64,000 nt of DNA from Elusimicrobiota bacterium (GTDB lineage Bacteria; Elusimicrobiota; Elusimicrobia; FEN-1173), in assembly GCA_016722575.1 (NCBI GenBank), contig JADKIY010000002.1, positions 620,001 to 684,000 on the forward strand. The letters are read 5' to 3'. Below the pieces are notes generated by a model, which made no database searches, was not told the DNA's origin, and saw only the letters and a program-made list of their open reading frames with translations. Shown here one piece after another: positions 1 through 9,134 of this stretch (positions are counted from its first letter, which is position 1; each line of letters starts with the position of its first letter). A program made the position numbers and the translations under genes.

Positions 1-104
1 AAATCGCAGAAACGGCATTTGACGTCGCAGAAGGGGATGTGAAGGTAGAGGCCCGTGTCCCGGGGCGCGGACGGGGCGGAACGGCCGGCCGCCGAAGCGG
101 TCAA
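1..104 (-). CDS. hemW: HemW-type radical SAM protein, N-terminal fragment
   Basis: Only the first ~34 codons lie in the window and the gene runs off the left edge. In this frame the minus strand reads GLYLHIPFCDVKCRFCDF, the hallmark of HemW (heme chaperone, formerly an oxygen-independent coproporphyrinogen oxidase-like protein). Its CxxxCxxC motif binds the radical-SAM 4Fe-4S cluster. The best start is a TTG that overlaps the lepB stop codon (TTGA), giving about 17 residues before the motif. Placement directly after lepA-lepB matches the common lepA-hemW neighbourhood. The family call is firm from the motif; the start codon is an inference. Confidence 0.8.
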   Translation of the reverse strand, partial: MTASAAGRSAPSAPRDTGLYLHIPFCDVKCRFCD

Positions 105-1045
105 CGGATGATTTTTCGGCGGGAGAGGGGCCAATACACGAACCAGGCCCGGCCTTTGAGGTGGGTGTCCGGCATGGGCCCCCAAAAGCGGGAATCGTAG
201 GACCGGTCGCGGTTGTCGCCCATGCAGAAATAGTGGCCCGCCGGCACGGTCACGGGGCCGAAATTGTCGCGAACGTTTTCCCCTTCCTCCCGGGCCAAAT
301 CGCCCCGTTCCCAAACGGCCTGGCGGTCGACGCCGGACCGGGACGGCTCCGGGCCGGGGAAGACTTCCTCGTCCTCAAAATGGGTGTAGGTCTCGTCCGT
401 GGGCGCGCCGTTCACGTAGACTTTTTTGTCCCGCACTTCGATGGTGTCGCCCGGAAGTCCGATGGCGCGCTTGATGAAATCCTTCCCGTAATGGGGGCTG
501 GCGGTGTCGGTCGTGGGGAAGCGGAAGACCACGACGTCCCCGTGCTTGACCGCGCGAAAGCGGAGCACGCGTTTGCCCGTGTAGGGGATGCGCACGCCGT
601 AGACCAGCTTATTGACGAAGAGGTGGTCGCCCTCCAACAGGGTGTTGCGCATGGACCCCGAGGGAATTTTGAAGGCCTGCACCAGGAAATACATGATGAC
701 GGCCGCGAGAAGGATCGCCGAAAAACCCGTGTCGGCCCATTCGAGGTTGTCGCGCAGGACCGCGACGGAGATGTCCCGGGCCCGGGAACGGACCGCCCGG
801 GACCCCACGCCGGCGGCGAACCCGCCCAGGGCGATCAGGACCAGCGACAAAACCGAGGGCGTCGGCCATTCTTTGTAGGAAACCAGAAGCGTCGTCACCA
901 CCAGCGCCGTCAGCAGCCAGAACACGCCGTTCATGAGCGCCACCCGCCGCCAGTCGGACACCCGGGCTTCGACTTTCATGAACGCCTTGAGGGCCAACCC
1001 GTAGACGCCGCTCACCATGGAGATCCAAAATAATTTTTCTTCCAT
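101..1045 (-). CDS. lepB: Signal peptidase I
   Basis: Membrane serine protease that removes signal peptides from exported proteins. The 314-residue product has several hydrophobic N-terminal segments (about residues 5-20, 35-75 and 105-120). The catalytic Ser box FKIPSGSMRNTLLEGDHLFVNK follows (Ser in PSGSM), then the Lys region around FIKRAIGLPGD and the C-terminal box MGDNRDRSYDSRFWG. The ATG at 1045 lies 2 bases after the lepA stop; the open frame continues upstream but only as a shadow of lepA. Extra N-terminal membrane segments make it longer than a minimal SPase I. It sits in the lepA-lepB-hemW operon. Confidence 0.95.
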   Translation of the reverse strand: MEEKLFWISMVSGVYGLALKAFMKVEARVSDWRRVALMNGVFWLLTALVVTTLLVSYKEWPTPSVLSLVLIALGGFAAGVGSRAVRSRARDISVAVLRDNLEWADTGFSAILLAAVIMYFLVQAFKIPSGSMRNTLLEGDHLFVNKLVYGVRIPYTGKRVLRFRAVKHGDVVVFRFPTTDTASPHYGKDFIKRAIGLPGDTIEVRDKKVYVNGAPTDETYTHFEDEEVFPGPEPSRSGVDRQAVWERGDLAREEGENVRDNFGPVTVPAGHYFCMGDNRDRSYDSRFWGPMPDTHLKGRAWFVYWPLSRRKIIR

Positions 1046-1047
1046 TG

Positions 1048-2859
1048 TTATTCCTCTTTTTTGCCGGAATCGTCGCGTCGGAGAACGGCCAAAAACGCTT
1101 CCTGGGGGATCTCCACCTGCCCGAACTGCCGCATGCGCTTTTTCCCCTCTTTCTGTTTCTCGAGGAGTTTGCGCTTGCGGGAAATATCGCCGCCGTAACA
1201 TTTGGCCAACACGTCCTTGCGCATGGCGCGGACGGTTTCCCGGGCGACGATGCGACTGCCCACCCGGGCCTGAATGGGCACTTCGAACATCTGCCGGGGG
1301 ATCAGCTCCCGAAGCCGCTCCGCGATTTCCCGCCCGCGGTAAGCGGCCTGGACGGTGGGAACGACGAAGGAAAAGGCGTCCACTTCCTCGTTGTTGATCA
1401 AAATGTCCATGCGCTGCAGGTCCCCGGGGCGATACCCCGCCTGCTCGTAGTCGAAGGAGGCGTACCCCTTGGACAGGGACTTGAGCGCGTCGTAGAAATC
1501 CACCACGATTTCGGCCAGGGGGATTTCGTATTTGAGGACCACCCGGGTCGGGGTCAAATAACGCATGTCCAAAAATTGTCCCCGGCGGTCCTGGCACAAC
1601 TGCATGACGGGCCCGACAAAATCCGACGGGACGACGACGGTCGACAACACGTAGGGTTCGTCGATTTGGACGATGTCGCCGTGGGGTGGAAACTTGGCGG
1701 GGCTGTCGTACTCCGCCACTTTCCCCCGCAAATCCGTCACCCGGTAAACCACCGTCGGGGCGGTCACCAACAGGTCCACGCCGAACTCCCGGCGGATGCG
1801 TTCCTGGATGATGTCCATGTGCAAGAGGCCCAAAAACCCGCACCGGAACCCGAACCCCAGGGCCACGGAGTTTTCGGGCTGGTGAAAGAGCGCGGCGTCT
1901 TCCAAATGAAGCTTCTCGATGGCCTTCTTTAAATTCTCGTAATCGGCCTGGGCCAGGGGGTAGAACCCCGCGAACACGAAGGGCTTCATTTCGCGGTAGC
2001 CGGGGTGCGGGGCCTCGGTGGGGCGGACGTCCTCGGTCAAGGTGTCGCCGGCCTTCACCTGGTGAATGTCCTTGATCCCGCAAACGACGTATCCCGCCTC
2101 GCCGGTGGAGAGAAGGTCCGCCTTGACGTATTTGGGCTTCAGATACCCCACTTCCTCCACGACGTGCACGGCGCCCGTGGCCACGAAACGGACTTTGAGG
2201 CCCGGCTTGATCTGCCCGTCCAGCAATCGGACGTAGACAATCACGCCGCGGTAGGGGTCGAACACCGAATCGAAGGCGAGAGCCGAGAGAGGGCGCGCGG
2301 GATCGCCCGTCGGAGCGGGCACGCGCTCCACGATGGCCTGCAAAATCTCCCGAACGCCCTTGCCTTCCTTGGCGCTGGTCAGGAAATAGGGGCCGCCGAT
2401 GCCGAGGGACTCCTGAAGCTGCTTTTTGACCCCTTCCACGTCGGAGGAGGGCAGATCGATTTTGTTGATGACGGGAATGATCGTGAGCCCCGCCTCCTGG
2501 GCCAAGTGAGCGTTGGCCAAGGTTTGGGCCTCCACCCCCTGGCTGGCGTCCACCAACAGCAGGGCGCCCTCGCAGGCCGCCAGGGCCCGGCTGACTTCGT
2601 AGGTGAAGTCCACGTGGCCGGGGGTGTCGATCAAATTGAGGATGTAGTCCTGGTTGTTCTGGCGCCAATGCAGGCGGACGGCCTTGGCTTTGATGGTGAT
2701 GCCGCGCTCCCGCTCCAACTCCATGCCGTCCAGGATTTGGGCCCGCATCTCCCGTTTCTCGATGGTGCCGGTTTCCTCCAGCAGGCGGTCCGCCAGGGTG
2801 CTTTTCCCGTGGTCGATGTGGGCGATGATCGAAAAATTGCGGATGTTTTCCGGGTTCAT
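1048..2859 (-). CDS. lepA: Elongation factor 4 (LepA), ribosomal back-translocase GTPase
   Basis: 603 residues, the normal length for LepA. GTPase motifs are visible in order near the N-terminus: AHIDHGKSTLADRLL (P-loop), RGITIKAKAV (switch I), DTPGHVDF (G3) and NKIDLPSS (G4). Domain II, the EF-G-like domains and the LepA C-terminal domain follow, ending with the conserved basic stretch around AKCYGGDISRKRKLLEKQK. It acts on stalled or mistranslocated ribosomes. It starts 13 bases after ptsI and is followed within 2 bases by lepB, so it is probably co-transcribed with both. No clear Shine-Dalgarno precedes the ATG. Confidence 0.98.
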   Translation of the reverse strand: MNPENIRNFSIIAHIDHGKSTLADRLLEETGTIEKREMRAQILDGMELERERGITIKAKAVRLHWRQNNQDYILNLIDTPGHVDFTYEVSRALAACEGALLLVDASQGVEAQTLANAHLAQEAGLTIIPVINKIDLPSSDVEGVKKQLQESLGIGGPYFLTSAKEGKGVREILQAIVERVPAPTGDPARPLSALAFDSVFDPYRGVIVYVRLLDGQIKPGLKVRFVATGAVHVVEEVGYLKPKYVKADLLSTGEAGYVVCGIKDIHQVKAGDTLTEDVRPTEAPHPGYREMKPFVFAGFYPLAQADYENLKKAIEKLHLEDAALFHQPENSVALGFGFRCGFLGLLHMDIIQERIRREFGVDLLVTAPTVVYRVTDLRGKVAEYDSPAKFPPHGDIVQIDEPYVLSTVVVPSDFVGPVMQLCQDRRGQFLDMRYLTPTRVVLKYEIPLAEIVVDFYDALKSLSKGYASFDYEQAGYRPGDLQRMDILINNEEVDAFSFVVPTVQAAYRGREIAERLRELIPRQMFEVPIQARVGSRIVARETVRAMRKDVLAKCYGGDISRKRKLLEKQKEGKKRMRQFGQVEIPQEAFLAVLRRDDSGKKEE

Positions 2860-2872
2860 GGCGTTCGACGGC

Positions 2873-4621
2873 TCAGCGTTTTTGGAACTGGCGGAGAAGG
2901 CGCTGAACGTTGTCGCGGGTGGGGTCTTTGAGGACTTCCTGGGCCAGGGCCTGGCAGTCGGCGAAAGACAGGTCCCGGATCATTTTCTTGACCTTGGGAA
3001 CCAGGCCGGCCGACACCGAAAGTTCGTCAAACTCGAGGCCCAGGAGGATGGGCGTGACGTCCAAATCCGACGCCATCTCGCCGCACATTCCCACCCATTT
3101 TCCCGCGGCGTGGGCCGCCTTCACCGTCTGGGCCAACAGCCGGAGGATGGCGGGGTGCAGAGGTTCGTAGAGATGGGCGACCTCGTCGTTGACGCGGTCC
3201 ACGGCGAGCGTGTATTGGATCAAATCGTTGGTGCCGACCGACATGAAATCGGCTTCCTGGGCCAGGTGATCGACCACCAGGGCCGCCGACGGCACTTCGA
3301 TCATGAGGCCCACTTCCATTTTGTCGTCGAAGGGCTTGTTCTCCCGGCGGAGCTCCTCCATGCATTCGGACAGGATTTTTCGGCCCGCCCGGAACTCCTC
3401 CAACCCCGACACCATGGGGAACATGACCTTGACCTTGCCCACCGCGGAGGCCCGCAGGATGGCCCGGAGTTGCGTGCGGAACAGGTCGTGGTGCTTGAGC
3501 GATAGGCGGATGCCTCGGAGCCCCAGGAAAGGGTTCGGTTCGGATTTGCTCAGGTGCGCAAACCCCAAATCCACCAGCTTGTCCCCCCCGATGTCCACGG
3601 TCCGGATGATGACCGGGTAGGGAAGCACGGATTGGGCCACCCGGGTGTAAAACTGCAGATGGTCTTCCTCCGTCGGTAGGGCGGCGCGGTTTAGATAGAG
3701 GAACTCCGTGCGGAGCAAACCGACGCCCTCGGCGCCGTTCGAGAGAACGCCTTTCATCTCGGTGGGGGAATCGATGTTCGCCGCCAGCGTGAGACGGCGG
3801 CCGTCCACGGACTGGGCCGGCTGGTCCCGCAGGCTCTCCAAATCGCGTTTTTCGGCGAGGCGGATGTCCCGTTCGCGGCGGTAGTTGTCGACCAGGTCCG
3901 GCGAGGGGTTGATCACGACCGTGCCGGTGTGGCCGTCGACGATCAGCATGTCGCCCGGGCGCACGTGGCGGCTGATGTCGTGCAGGCCGACCACGGCCGG
4001 GATCCCCATGGAATTGGCGAGGATGGCGGTGTGGGAGGTCCGGCCGCCGATGTCCGTGGCGAAGCCTTCGGCGAACTTGGTCTGCATGTGAATCGTGTCC
4101 GACGGGGTCAGGTTCCGCGCCACGATCACCGACGGTTCCTTCAAATCGTCCAGGGATTGGGGCTCGTGCCCCAGCAAATGCAAAAGGATTTTCCGGCCCA
4201 CGTCCAACACGTCGTGCCGCCGCTCGCGGAAATATTCGTCGGTGGCGGACTCCAGCGCCTTGACGGCGCCGGCAATGGCTTCCGACAGGGCGTATTCGGC
4301 GTTGACCCGGTTTTGGCTGATGTTTTTGACGACGTCCTTGGCGATCAGGGGATCTTCCAGGATCAGGATGTACGCCTCGATCAGGCGCGCGTGGGTTTTG
4401 CCGAGCAGTTTCAGGATCTTCTGCTGGGTGGCCAGCATTTCCTTCCGGGTGTCGGCCACCGCCTGGCGGAAGCGGGACACTTCGGCCTTCACCGCCTCGG
4501 GCGGCACCTGCCAGCGCCCGACGGCCAGGTCCATGTCCTCCAGGACAAAGGCGCGGCCGATGGCGATTCCCGGCGAAGCGGAAATCCCTTTAAAAACTTT
4601 CGGGTCCAGTTCCGTGGTCAT
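2873..4621 (-). CDS. ptsI: Phosphoenolpyruvate-protein phosphotransferase (PTS enzyme I)
   Basis: Enzyme I transfers phosphate from PEP to HPr. The 582-residue product is full length. The phosphorylated His lies in the GGRTSHTAIL box (about residue 190), the PEP-binding core shows LRTEFLYLNR and VMFPMVSG, and the C-terminal active-site loop shows SVGTNDLIQYTLAVDR and GMCGEMA. Its ATG overlaps the HPr stop (ATGA), so EI and HPr are coupled in the usual ptsH-ptsI order. The downstream gene is lepA. The EI here serves a cluster with a mannose-type EII but no visible sugar catabolic genes. Confidence 0.97.
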   Translation of the reverse strand: MTTELDPKVFKGISASPGIAIGRAFVLEDMDLAVGRWQVPPEAVKAEVSRFRQAVADTRKEMLATQQKILKLLGKTHARLIEAYILILEDPLIAKDVVKNISQNRVNAEYALSEAIAGAVKALESATDEYFRERRHDVLDVGRKILLHLLGHEPQSLDDLKEPSVIVARNLTPSDTIHMQTKFAEGFATDIGGRTSHTAILANSMGIPAVVGLHDISRHVRPGDMLIVDGHTGTVVINPSPDLVDNYRRERDIRLAEKRDLESLRDQPAQSVDGRRLTLAANIDSPTEMKGVLSNGAEGVGLLRTEFLYLNRAALPTEEDHLQFYTRVAQSVLPYPVIIRTVDIGGDKLVDLGFAHLSKSEPNPFLGLRGIRLSLKHHDLFRTQLRAILRASAVGKVKVMFPMVSGLEEFRAGRKILSECMEELRRENKPFDDKMEVGLMIEVPSAALVVDHLAQEADFMSVGTNDLIQYTLAVDRVNDEVAHLYEPLHPAILRLLAQTVKAAHAAGKWVGMCGEMASDLDVTPILLGLEFDELSVSAGLVPKVKKMIRDLSFADCQALAQEVLKDPTRDNVQRLLRQFQKR

Positions 4622-4884
4622 TCCTCGTGCACCTGGGTGTTGAAAAAGTCGGTCAGGCTTTCGATCACCTGGTGTTCGTCGGTCCCGTCCGCCACGACCG
4701 TGAGTTTCGAACCGAATTCCGCCGTGAGGGTCAGGATGCCCATGATGCTTTTGGCGTCGACCTCCTGATCGTCTTTTCGGAGGCGGACCTGGCTTTCAAA
4801 TTTCTGGAGGATGCGGACCAGCATCGCCGCGGGGCGGGCGTGCAGTCCCATTTTGTTTAAGACGGTAAAGGTTTGTTCGATCAC
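4618..4884 (-). CDS. ptsH: Phosphocarrier protein HPr
   Basis: 88 residues, typical HPr size. His15 lies in GLHARPAAMLV and the regulatory serine region reads DAKSIMGILTL, so both the EI phosphorylation site and the HPr kinase (Ser46-type) site are present. That fits the hprK gene in the same operon. The GTG at 4884 was chosen because it gives the family N-terminus (MIEQTFTVLNKMGLHARP); a longer frame upstream is only the shadow of EIID. It overlaps the EIID stop upstream and the ptsI start downstream. Confidence 0.95.
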   Translation of the reverse strand: MIEQTFTVLNKMGLHARPAAMLVRILQKFESQVRLRKDDQEVDAKSIMGILTLTAEFGSKLTVVADGTDEHQVIESLTDFFNTQVHEE

Positions 4885-5624
4885 AGGTACGCTCCTAAAA
4901 GGGTCCAACCCAAGGCGACGACGGCCGATCCGACGAACAACGCGGTCGACGACACGCCGCGACGCAACAAGGCCGCGGCCGCGACCGCGGCCCCCGCCAG
5001 CGCGAGGGACGCCCGGCCCGTGGCCAGCGCGGCGACCGCCAAAGCGACCGTTCCCGCCGCTCCGGCCACCGCGGCGGCGGCCAACACCCGCTGGAGCCGC
5101 AGAGGCTCCAAACGCGGCACCACCGCGGTCCGCCAACGGTATCCCCAGCGCAATCCCTGCCACCGGGCGCCCAAATGCAAAACGTTGTAAACGATCAAAA
5201 AAAGGAGCGCGATCCGGACCGGACGCCCCGGATGAACCAGGGCGAGGGCCAAGGCGGCCAGGAAACTCAAGGGCCGCCACAGGGACCAAAAAAACGCTTC
5301 GCCCAGGGCCGCCAGAGGCCCGGACATGGCCGACCGGGCCGCGGCGATGGACTCGCTCGACGGACCGTTTCCCCGGGCCCGGTCCGTCTCCAAGCCGGCG
5401 ACGACCCCGAGCACCACGCCCGCCGTGTACGGGTGGGTGCTGAAAAAACCCGCGTGGGTCCGGGCCACTTCCGCCCGGTCCTCCGATCGTTCGTACAACC
5501 GATCGACGACGGGCCACAAACTGTACAGGCAGCCCAAATTCTGCCCCCGCTGAACGGTCCAGAGCCCCTGAAGCCACAGGGACCGGAAGAAAACCCGCGT
5601 CAACACCGAACGGTCCAGCGTCAC
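4881..5624 (-). CDS. PTS mannose-family EIID component
   Basis: Membrane subunit of a mannose/fructose/sorbose-family permease, about 247 residues. The N-terminal block resembles EIID: FFRSLWLQG, GCLYSLWPVVDRLY and HAGFFSTHPYTAGVVLGVVAGLE. Hydrophobic segments follow in the C-terminal half. The start is taken at a GTG (5624) that overlaps the EIIC stop; the upstream frame is non-coding shadow. It is slightly short for the family and the C-terminal half is alanine- and valine-rich and poorly conserved. In several bacteria such EII sets sit beside hprK and rapZ and have a regulatory rather than a transport role. Substrate unknown. Confidence 0.85.
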   Translation of the reverse strand: MTLDRSVLTRVFFRSLWLQGLWTVQRGQNLGCLYSLWPVVDRLYERSEDRAEVARTHAGFFSTHPYTAGVVLGVVAGLETDRARGNGPSSESIAAARSAMSGPLAALGEAFFWSLWRPLSFLAALALALVHPGRPVRIALLFLIVYNVLHLGARWQGLRWGYRWRTAVVPRLEPLRLQRVLAAAAVAGAAGTVALAVAALATGRASLALAGAAVAAAALLRRGVSSTALFVGSAVVALGWTLLGAYL

Positions 5625-6289
5625 GCCGCGATTCCCGGCCTCGGGGCGCGCGCGGGCCAGCGTCCCAGGAACTGCCACAAAAGCGACCCCGCGCCCACCG
5701 CCATCCAAAGCGTCCAGGTCCGGTCCAACGCCAGGCGCAACACGCCGGGCAGGCGCGCGGCGCCCCAATCCCAAAGAGCGCCGCCGAAGGATTCAAAAAC
5801 CAAAAACACGACCCAACTTTTAAAAATCCAAAGAAGGGCGGTCAGCACCAGGGAGGCTCGAAGCGGGCCGTCGGATCCCCGCGCGAGGCCCTCCAACGCG
5901 CGCGCGGCGAAGGGCCGCGTTTGTTTTCGGGCCCAGGCGTCCACGCGCCGGCCCAGGAGGCCCAGGGGAAAGGCGATCAGGCCGGCCAGGGCCAGGGCCC
6001 AGCGGGCGTCCACGGCGGCCGTTCCGGCACCGTCGCCGCCCAGCCACGCCATCGACAGAGCCGCCATCAACCCCACGTCCCATTGGCGGGGGCCCGTCGG
6101 CGGCACCAACGCCCACAGGGCTTCGCCCACGGCGCCGACCTCGAATCCCGTCATCGGATGATTCAACAGCCAACCGCCGGCGGTGCCCACGATCAAGGGA
6201 CGCGACAGGAGGAGGGGACCGAAGGAAAAATGATCGAGCGACAAAACGGCGTAGAGCAGCCCGACGCCGACGGGGTTGAGGGGGATCAA
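5621..6289 (-). CDS. PTS mannose-family EIIC component
   Basis: About 222 residues, strongly hydrophobic, with several membrane helices. The N-terminal half carries EIIC features: LLLSRPLIVGTAGGWLLN, then GFEVGAVGEALWALVPPTG. The start is placed at a TTG overlapping the EIIB stop (TTGA), giving MIPLNPVGVGLLYAVLSLDH; the long in-frame upstream extension overlaps EIIB and is a shadow. Together with EIID it would form the transmembrane channel. The protein is near the short end of the family. Confidence 0.85.
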   Translation of the reverse strand: MIPLNPVGVGLLYAVLSLDHFSFGPLLLSRPLIVGTAGGWLLNHPMTGFEVGAVGEALWALVPPTGPRQWDVGLMAALSMAWLGGDGAGTAAVDARWALALAGLIAFPLGLLGRRVDAWARKQTRPFAARALEGLARGSDGPLRASLVLTALLWIFKSWVVFLVFESFGGALWDWGAARLPGVLRLALDRTWTLWMAVGAGSLLWQFLGRWPARAPRPGIAA

Positions 6290-6780
6290 CGGCCCGCCAC
6301 GCGGCCGGCGTCCAGGTCCTTCCAATCGACCGACGCGTCCGTCGGCAACGCGCGGGATTCGATTCGAACGCCCCGGGCCTCCAAGGCGCGAAGGTCGTCT
6401 TTGTCGCCTTCCGTCAAAAAGAGGTGCGGCGCCACGGACGTCCGCCCGGGGCCGTCGTGCACCCCGCCCAAATTGACGGTGTCGACGGGCGCCCCCGCCT
6501 CGACGAGGCGGCGCAAATCCCCCACGCCGGCGGTCAAGACCAGGACCCGGGGTTTTTCCCGGGCGGCGTCGCGAAGAAGGGCCGCGGCCGCGGCCACGGG
6601 CACCACGTCCAACCGGACCCCGTCGGGAATCGCCAACCGGATAAAATCCGCCTGCCAGGGATCCGCCGACGCGGCGTCGGAAGCCACCACGAGGCGTTCG
6701 GCTTGAATGACCGGCAACCACCCTTCGATGACCTGGCCGTGCACCAGACGGTCGTCGACCCGGACCAAGGCCAAGGTCAC
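6286..6780 (-). CDS. PTS mannose-family EIIB component
   Basis: 164 residues. The phosphorylatable His lies in RVDDRLVHGQVIEGW at residues 7-21, the diagnostic EIIB-Man motif, and DTVNLGGVHDGPG near the middle matches the phosphate-binding loop. It takes phosphate from EIIA and passes it to the sugar or, in a regulatory system, acts as a phospho-relay. Its start codon overlaps the EIIA stop (ATGA-type junction), so it is coupled within the operon. Confidence 0.9.
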   Translation of the reverse strand: MTLALVRVDDRLVHGQVIEGWLPVIQAERLVVASDAASADPWQADFIRLAIPDGVRLDVVPVAAAAALLRDAAREKPRVLVLTAGVGDLRRLVEAGAPVDTVNLGGVHDGPGRTSVAPHLFLTEGDKDDLRALEARGVRIESRALPTDASVDWKDLDAGRVAGR

Positions 6781-7202
6781 CGGGGGCCGCCTTCCAAATG
6801 CTCGCGCAATTTCTGCAGGGGGCGCTGGGCGCTCCGGGAGGCGTCTTCGATCAATTTCTGGGACAGCTGGCCCAACGGCATGAGGTGGCGGTTCGCGAGC
6901 GAGGTGATCAGCATGGGCAAATTGACGCCGGTGACGAGATCGAACACGTACCCGGGGTTCCGCGCCAGACGGAGGCAGACGTTGCAGGGGGTACCGCCCA
7001 GCATGTCCGCCAAGACCAGCACCCCGGCCGGATTGGACAGCGCGTCCAGCGCGGCGCGGATTTTCTTCTCAAATTCGTCCGGGGACTGGGCGTTGTCCAA
7101 CCCCAAGACCGACACGGCCGATTGACGGCCGATGACGCTTTCGGCGCAGGTGAGCAGCTCCCGACCCAACCCCCCGTGCGTGACGACCAAGACTCCCATC
7201 AT
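6777..7202 (-). CDS. PTS mannose-family EIIA component
   Basis: About 141 residues. The N-terminus MMGVLVVTHGGLGRELL places the active-site His at residue 9 or 10, as in ManX-type EIIA. VLVLADMLGGTPCNVCLRLA matches the conserved DLxGGTP block. Two adjacent ATG codons (7202 and 7199) are possible starts; a longer frame upstream runs into the gap before rapZ and has no homology. A 48-base gap separates it from rapZ upstream. Confidence 0.92.
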   Translation of the reverse strand: MMGVLVVTHGGLGRELLTCAESVIGRQSAVSVLGLDNAQSPDEFEKKIRAALDALSNPAGVLVLADMLGGTPCNVCLRLARNPGYVFDLVTGVNLPMLITSLANRHLMPLGQLSQKLIEDASRSAQRPLQKLREHLEGGPR

Positions 7203-7250
7203 GAGCGAACGACCCCCGCGATCCAAGTCACAACGATCAAATCGTCGACC

Positions 7251-8099
7251 TTATTTCCCCGCGTCCCGATGATGGACGCGCACTTCGAAGCGTCCCTGGC
7301 CGCGGATCCGGGCCGCCAAGCTTTCGGCGATGGCCACGCTGCGGTGGCGGCCCCCGGTGCAGCCCACGGCCAAGGTCACGTAACTCTTCCCCTCCTGGGC
7401 GAAGCGGTCCAGGAGAAATTCCTGCAGCGGGTCCAGCAGCCCGAGGAATTTTTTGGTCATCGGATTTTCCAAAACGAATTTTGACACGGCCGGGTTTTCC
7501 CCCGTGAGCGAGCGGAGGCGCGGCACGTAATTGGGATTCGGCAAAAATCGGACGTCCCACACGACGTCCGCGTCCAGGGGAACGCCGTGCTTGTAACCGA
7601 AGGAGGTCACGACCACCGCCATGCCCCGGGGGTGGCGGATGTTGAGGGTCTTGAGCACCATCTCTTTGACTTCCCCCGGCGTCAAATGGGAGGAGTCGAT
7701 GATCTTGTCGGCCTCGGCCATCACGTCGTGGAGGATCCGGCGCTCCCGGCGGATCCCGTTGGACACGGTGCCGCCCAGAGGGTGCCGGCGGCGCGTTTCC
7801 GAAAAACGCCGGAAGAGCGTGGTGTTGTCCGCGTCCATGAAAACCACGCGGGGTTCGATGCCTTCCTTTCGAAGGTCCGCCAGGGACCGCCGAAACACCC
7901 GCGCCGGCAGGCCCGTCCGAACGTCGACCCCCACGGCGATGCGCGTCAGGCGATGGCCCCAGGTGCGGTAAAGGCGAAGCAGGGAGGGCAGGAGCGGCAA
8001 GGGAAGGTTGTCGACGCAGAAGTAACCCATGTCTTCCAGCGCGCGCAGGGCGGAGGTTTTGCCCGCGCCCGACAAACCGGTGACGACCACGCAATCCAT
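7251..8099 (-). CDS. rapZ: RapZ/YvcJ family nucleotide-binding protein
   Basis: 282 residues, usual for the family. The Walker A loop GLSGAGKT lies at residues 8-15, with the family signature ALEDMGYFCVDNLP just after it and the C-terminal block GCTGGRHRSVAIAE. In proteobacteria RapZ guides RNase E to the GlmZ sRNA and senses glucosamine-6-phosphate; here only nucleotide binding can be claimed. The ATG at 8099 puts the P-loop at the conserved position; about 17 further in-frame codons upstream are not needed. It lies between hprK and the PTS EIIA gene, the order seen in many PTS-Ntr-like clusters. Confidence 0.93.
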   Translation of the reverse strand: MDCVVVTGLSGAGKTSALRALEDMGYFCVDNLPLPLLPSLLRLYRTWGHRLTRIAVGVDVRTGLPARVFRRSLADLRKEGIEPRVVFMDADNTTLFRRFSETRRRHPLGGTVSNGIRRERRILHDVMAEADKIIDSSHLTPGEVKEMVLKTLNIRHPRGMAVVVTSFGYKHGVPLDADVVWDVRFLPNPNYVPRLRSLTGENPAVSKFVLENPMTKKFLGLLDPLQEFLLDRFAQEGKSYVTLAVGCTGGRHRSVAIAESLAARIRGQGRFEVRVHHRDAGK

Positions 8100-8149
8100 G
8101 CCCCGGGCGGAGGACCGGCCGGCGGCGGTTCGGGCCACGGGGTTCCCCG

Positions 8150-9130
8150 TCAGGCCCGGCCGGAGTGGCCGGACATGCGCTGAATCAACCGTTCGTTCAA
8201 CTCCCGCGCGGAATGGATGCCCTGCTGCTTGAGGCGCTGATTGAGGGCGGCCACTTCGATCAACGACCCCAGATTGCGGCCGGGGTGCACGGGCACGCGA
8301 ATCTCCGGAACGTGAACGCCCAGAAGCGTGGTGTTCTTCTCCTCGAGGCCCATGCGGTCGTATTCTTTTTTCTGGTCCCACATTTCCAAATAGACGACCA
8401 ACTCGATCAGGGAGCGTTGAAGCACCGCCCCCACCCCGAAAATTTTCCACACGTCGATGATCCCGAGCCCCCGAACTTCCATGTGGTGCTGGACCAGCTG
8501 GTGGCCGGACCCCACCAAAATGCCGCCGGGTTTGTGCCGGATTTCGACGCGATCGTCGGCAACCAGCATGTGGGAGCGTTTCAAGAGTTCCAGGGCGCAC
8601 TCGGATTTGCCGATGCCGGAATGGCCCAAAATCAACACGCCCATGCCGTAGACGTTCACCAGGGTCCCGTGCACCGAGGTGCAGGGGGCCAACCGTTCCT
8701 CCAAATACGCCGTCGTCTCGCCGATGAAACGGGCCGTTTCCCATTGGGATTGAAAGAGGGGGACGCCGTAGCGGTCGCATTGTTCCACCATTTCGGGAAC
8801 GGGCTCGCGTCCGTGGGTGATGATGAGGCAGGGCAGTTCGGGGACCGACAGGATGCGGTCGAAAATTTCCATCCGCTGGGCGCTGGACAGGGTGGACAGG
8901 AAGGCCGATTCGCCCATGCCGAACACTTGAATCCGCTCGCCCCGGTAATATTCAAAAAAACCCGCCAAGGTCAGGCCGGGGCGGTTGATGTCCGCCACGC
9001 GGACGACGCGCCGGAACCCCGCCTGCCCCGCCAACAAGGACAGGCGCAGGGCGTCGGCTTGGTTCTTCCAGAATTCTTCGATGTGAAGCGGCGCGGATTT
9101 GGCCGCGGCCGCGGAGTCGCCGGTCGTCAC
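8150..9130 (-). CDS. hprK: HPr kinase/phosphorylase
   Basis: 326 residues. The N-terminal regulatory domain is followed by HGTLVNVYGMGVLILGHSGI, with the P-loop GHSGIGKS at about residues 169-176. The conserved second block is near VPEIRVPVHPGRNLGSLIEVAA. The enzyme adds or removes phosphate at the regulatory Ser of HPr, and the HPr in this operon has that serine. It lies 4 bases downstream of ptsN and 50 bases before rapZ. Confidence 0.95.
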   Translation of the reverse strand: MTTGDSAAAAKSAPLHIEEFWKNQADALRLSLLAGQAGFRRVVRVADINRPGLTLAGFFEYYRGERIQVFGMGESAFLSTLSSAQRMEIFDRILSVPELPCLIITHGREPVPEMVEQCDRYGVPLFQSQWETARFIGETTAYLEERLAPCTSVHGTLVNVYGMGVLILGHSGIGKSECALELLKRSHMLVADDRVEIRHKPGGILVGSGHQLVQHHMEVRGLGIIDVWKIFGVGAVLQRSLIELVVYLEMWDQKKEYDRMGLEEKNTTLLGVHVPEIRVPVHPGRNLGSLIEVAALNQRLKQQGIHSARELNERLIQRMSGHSGRA

Positions 9131-9134
9131 TGTC

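Noticed and set aside
161..1033. Plus-strand open frame opposite lepB
   Set aside because: Antisense shadow of a strongly supported gene; composition is typical of high-GC antisense frames.
101..2668. 855-codon frame on the minus strand ending in lepB
   Set aside because: Only the last 314 codons are lepB. The upstream part overlaps lepA in another frame, is Gly/Arg/Pro-rich shadow sequence and has no family features.
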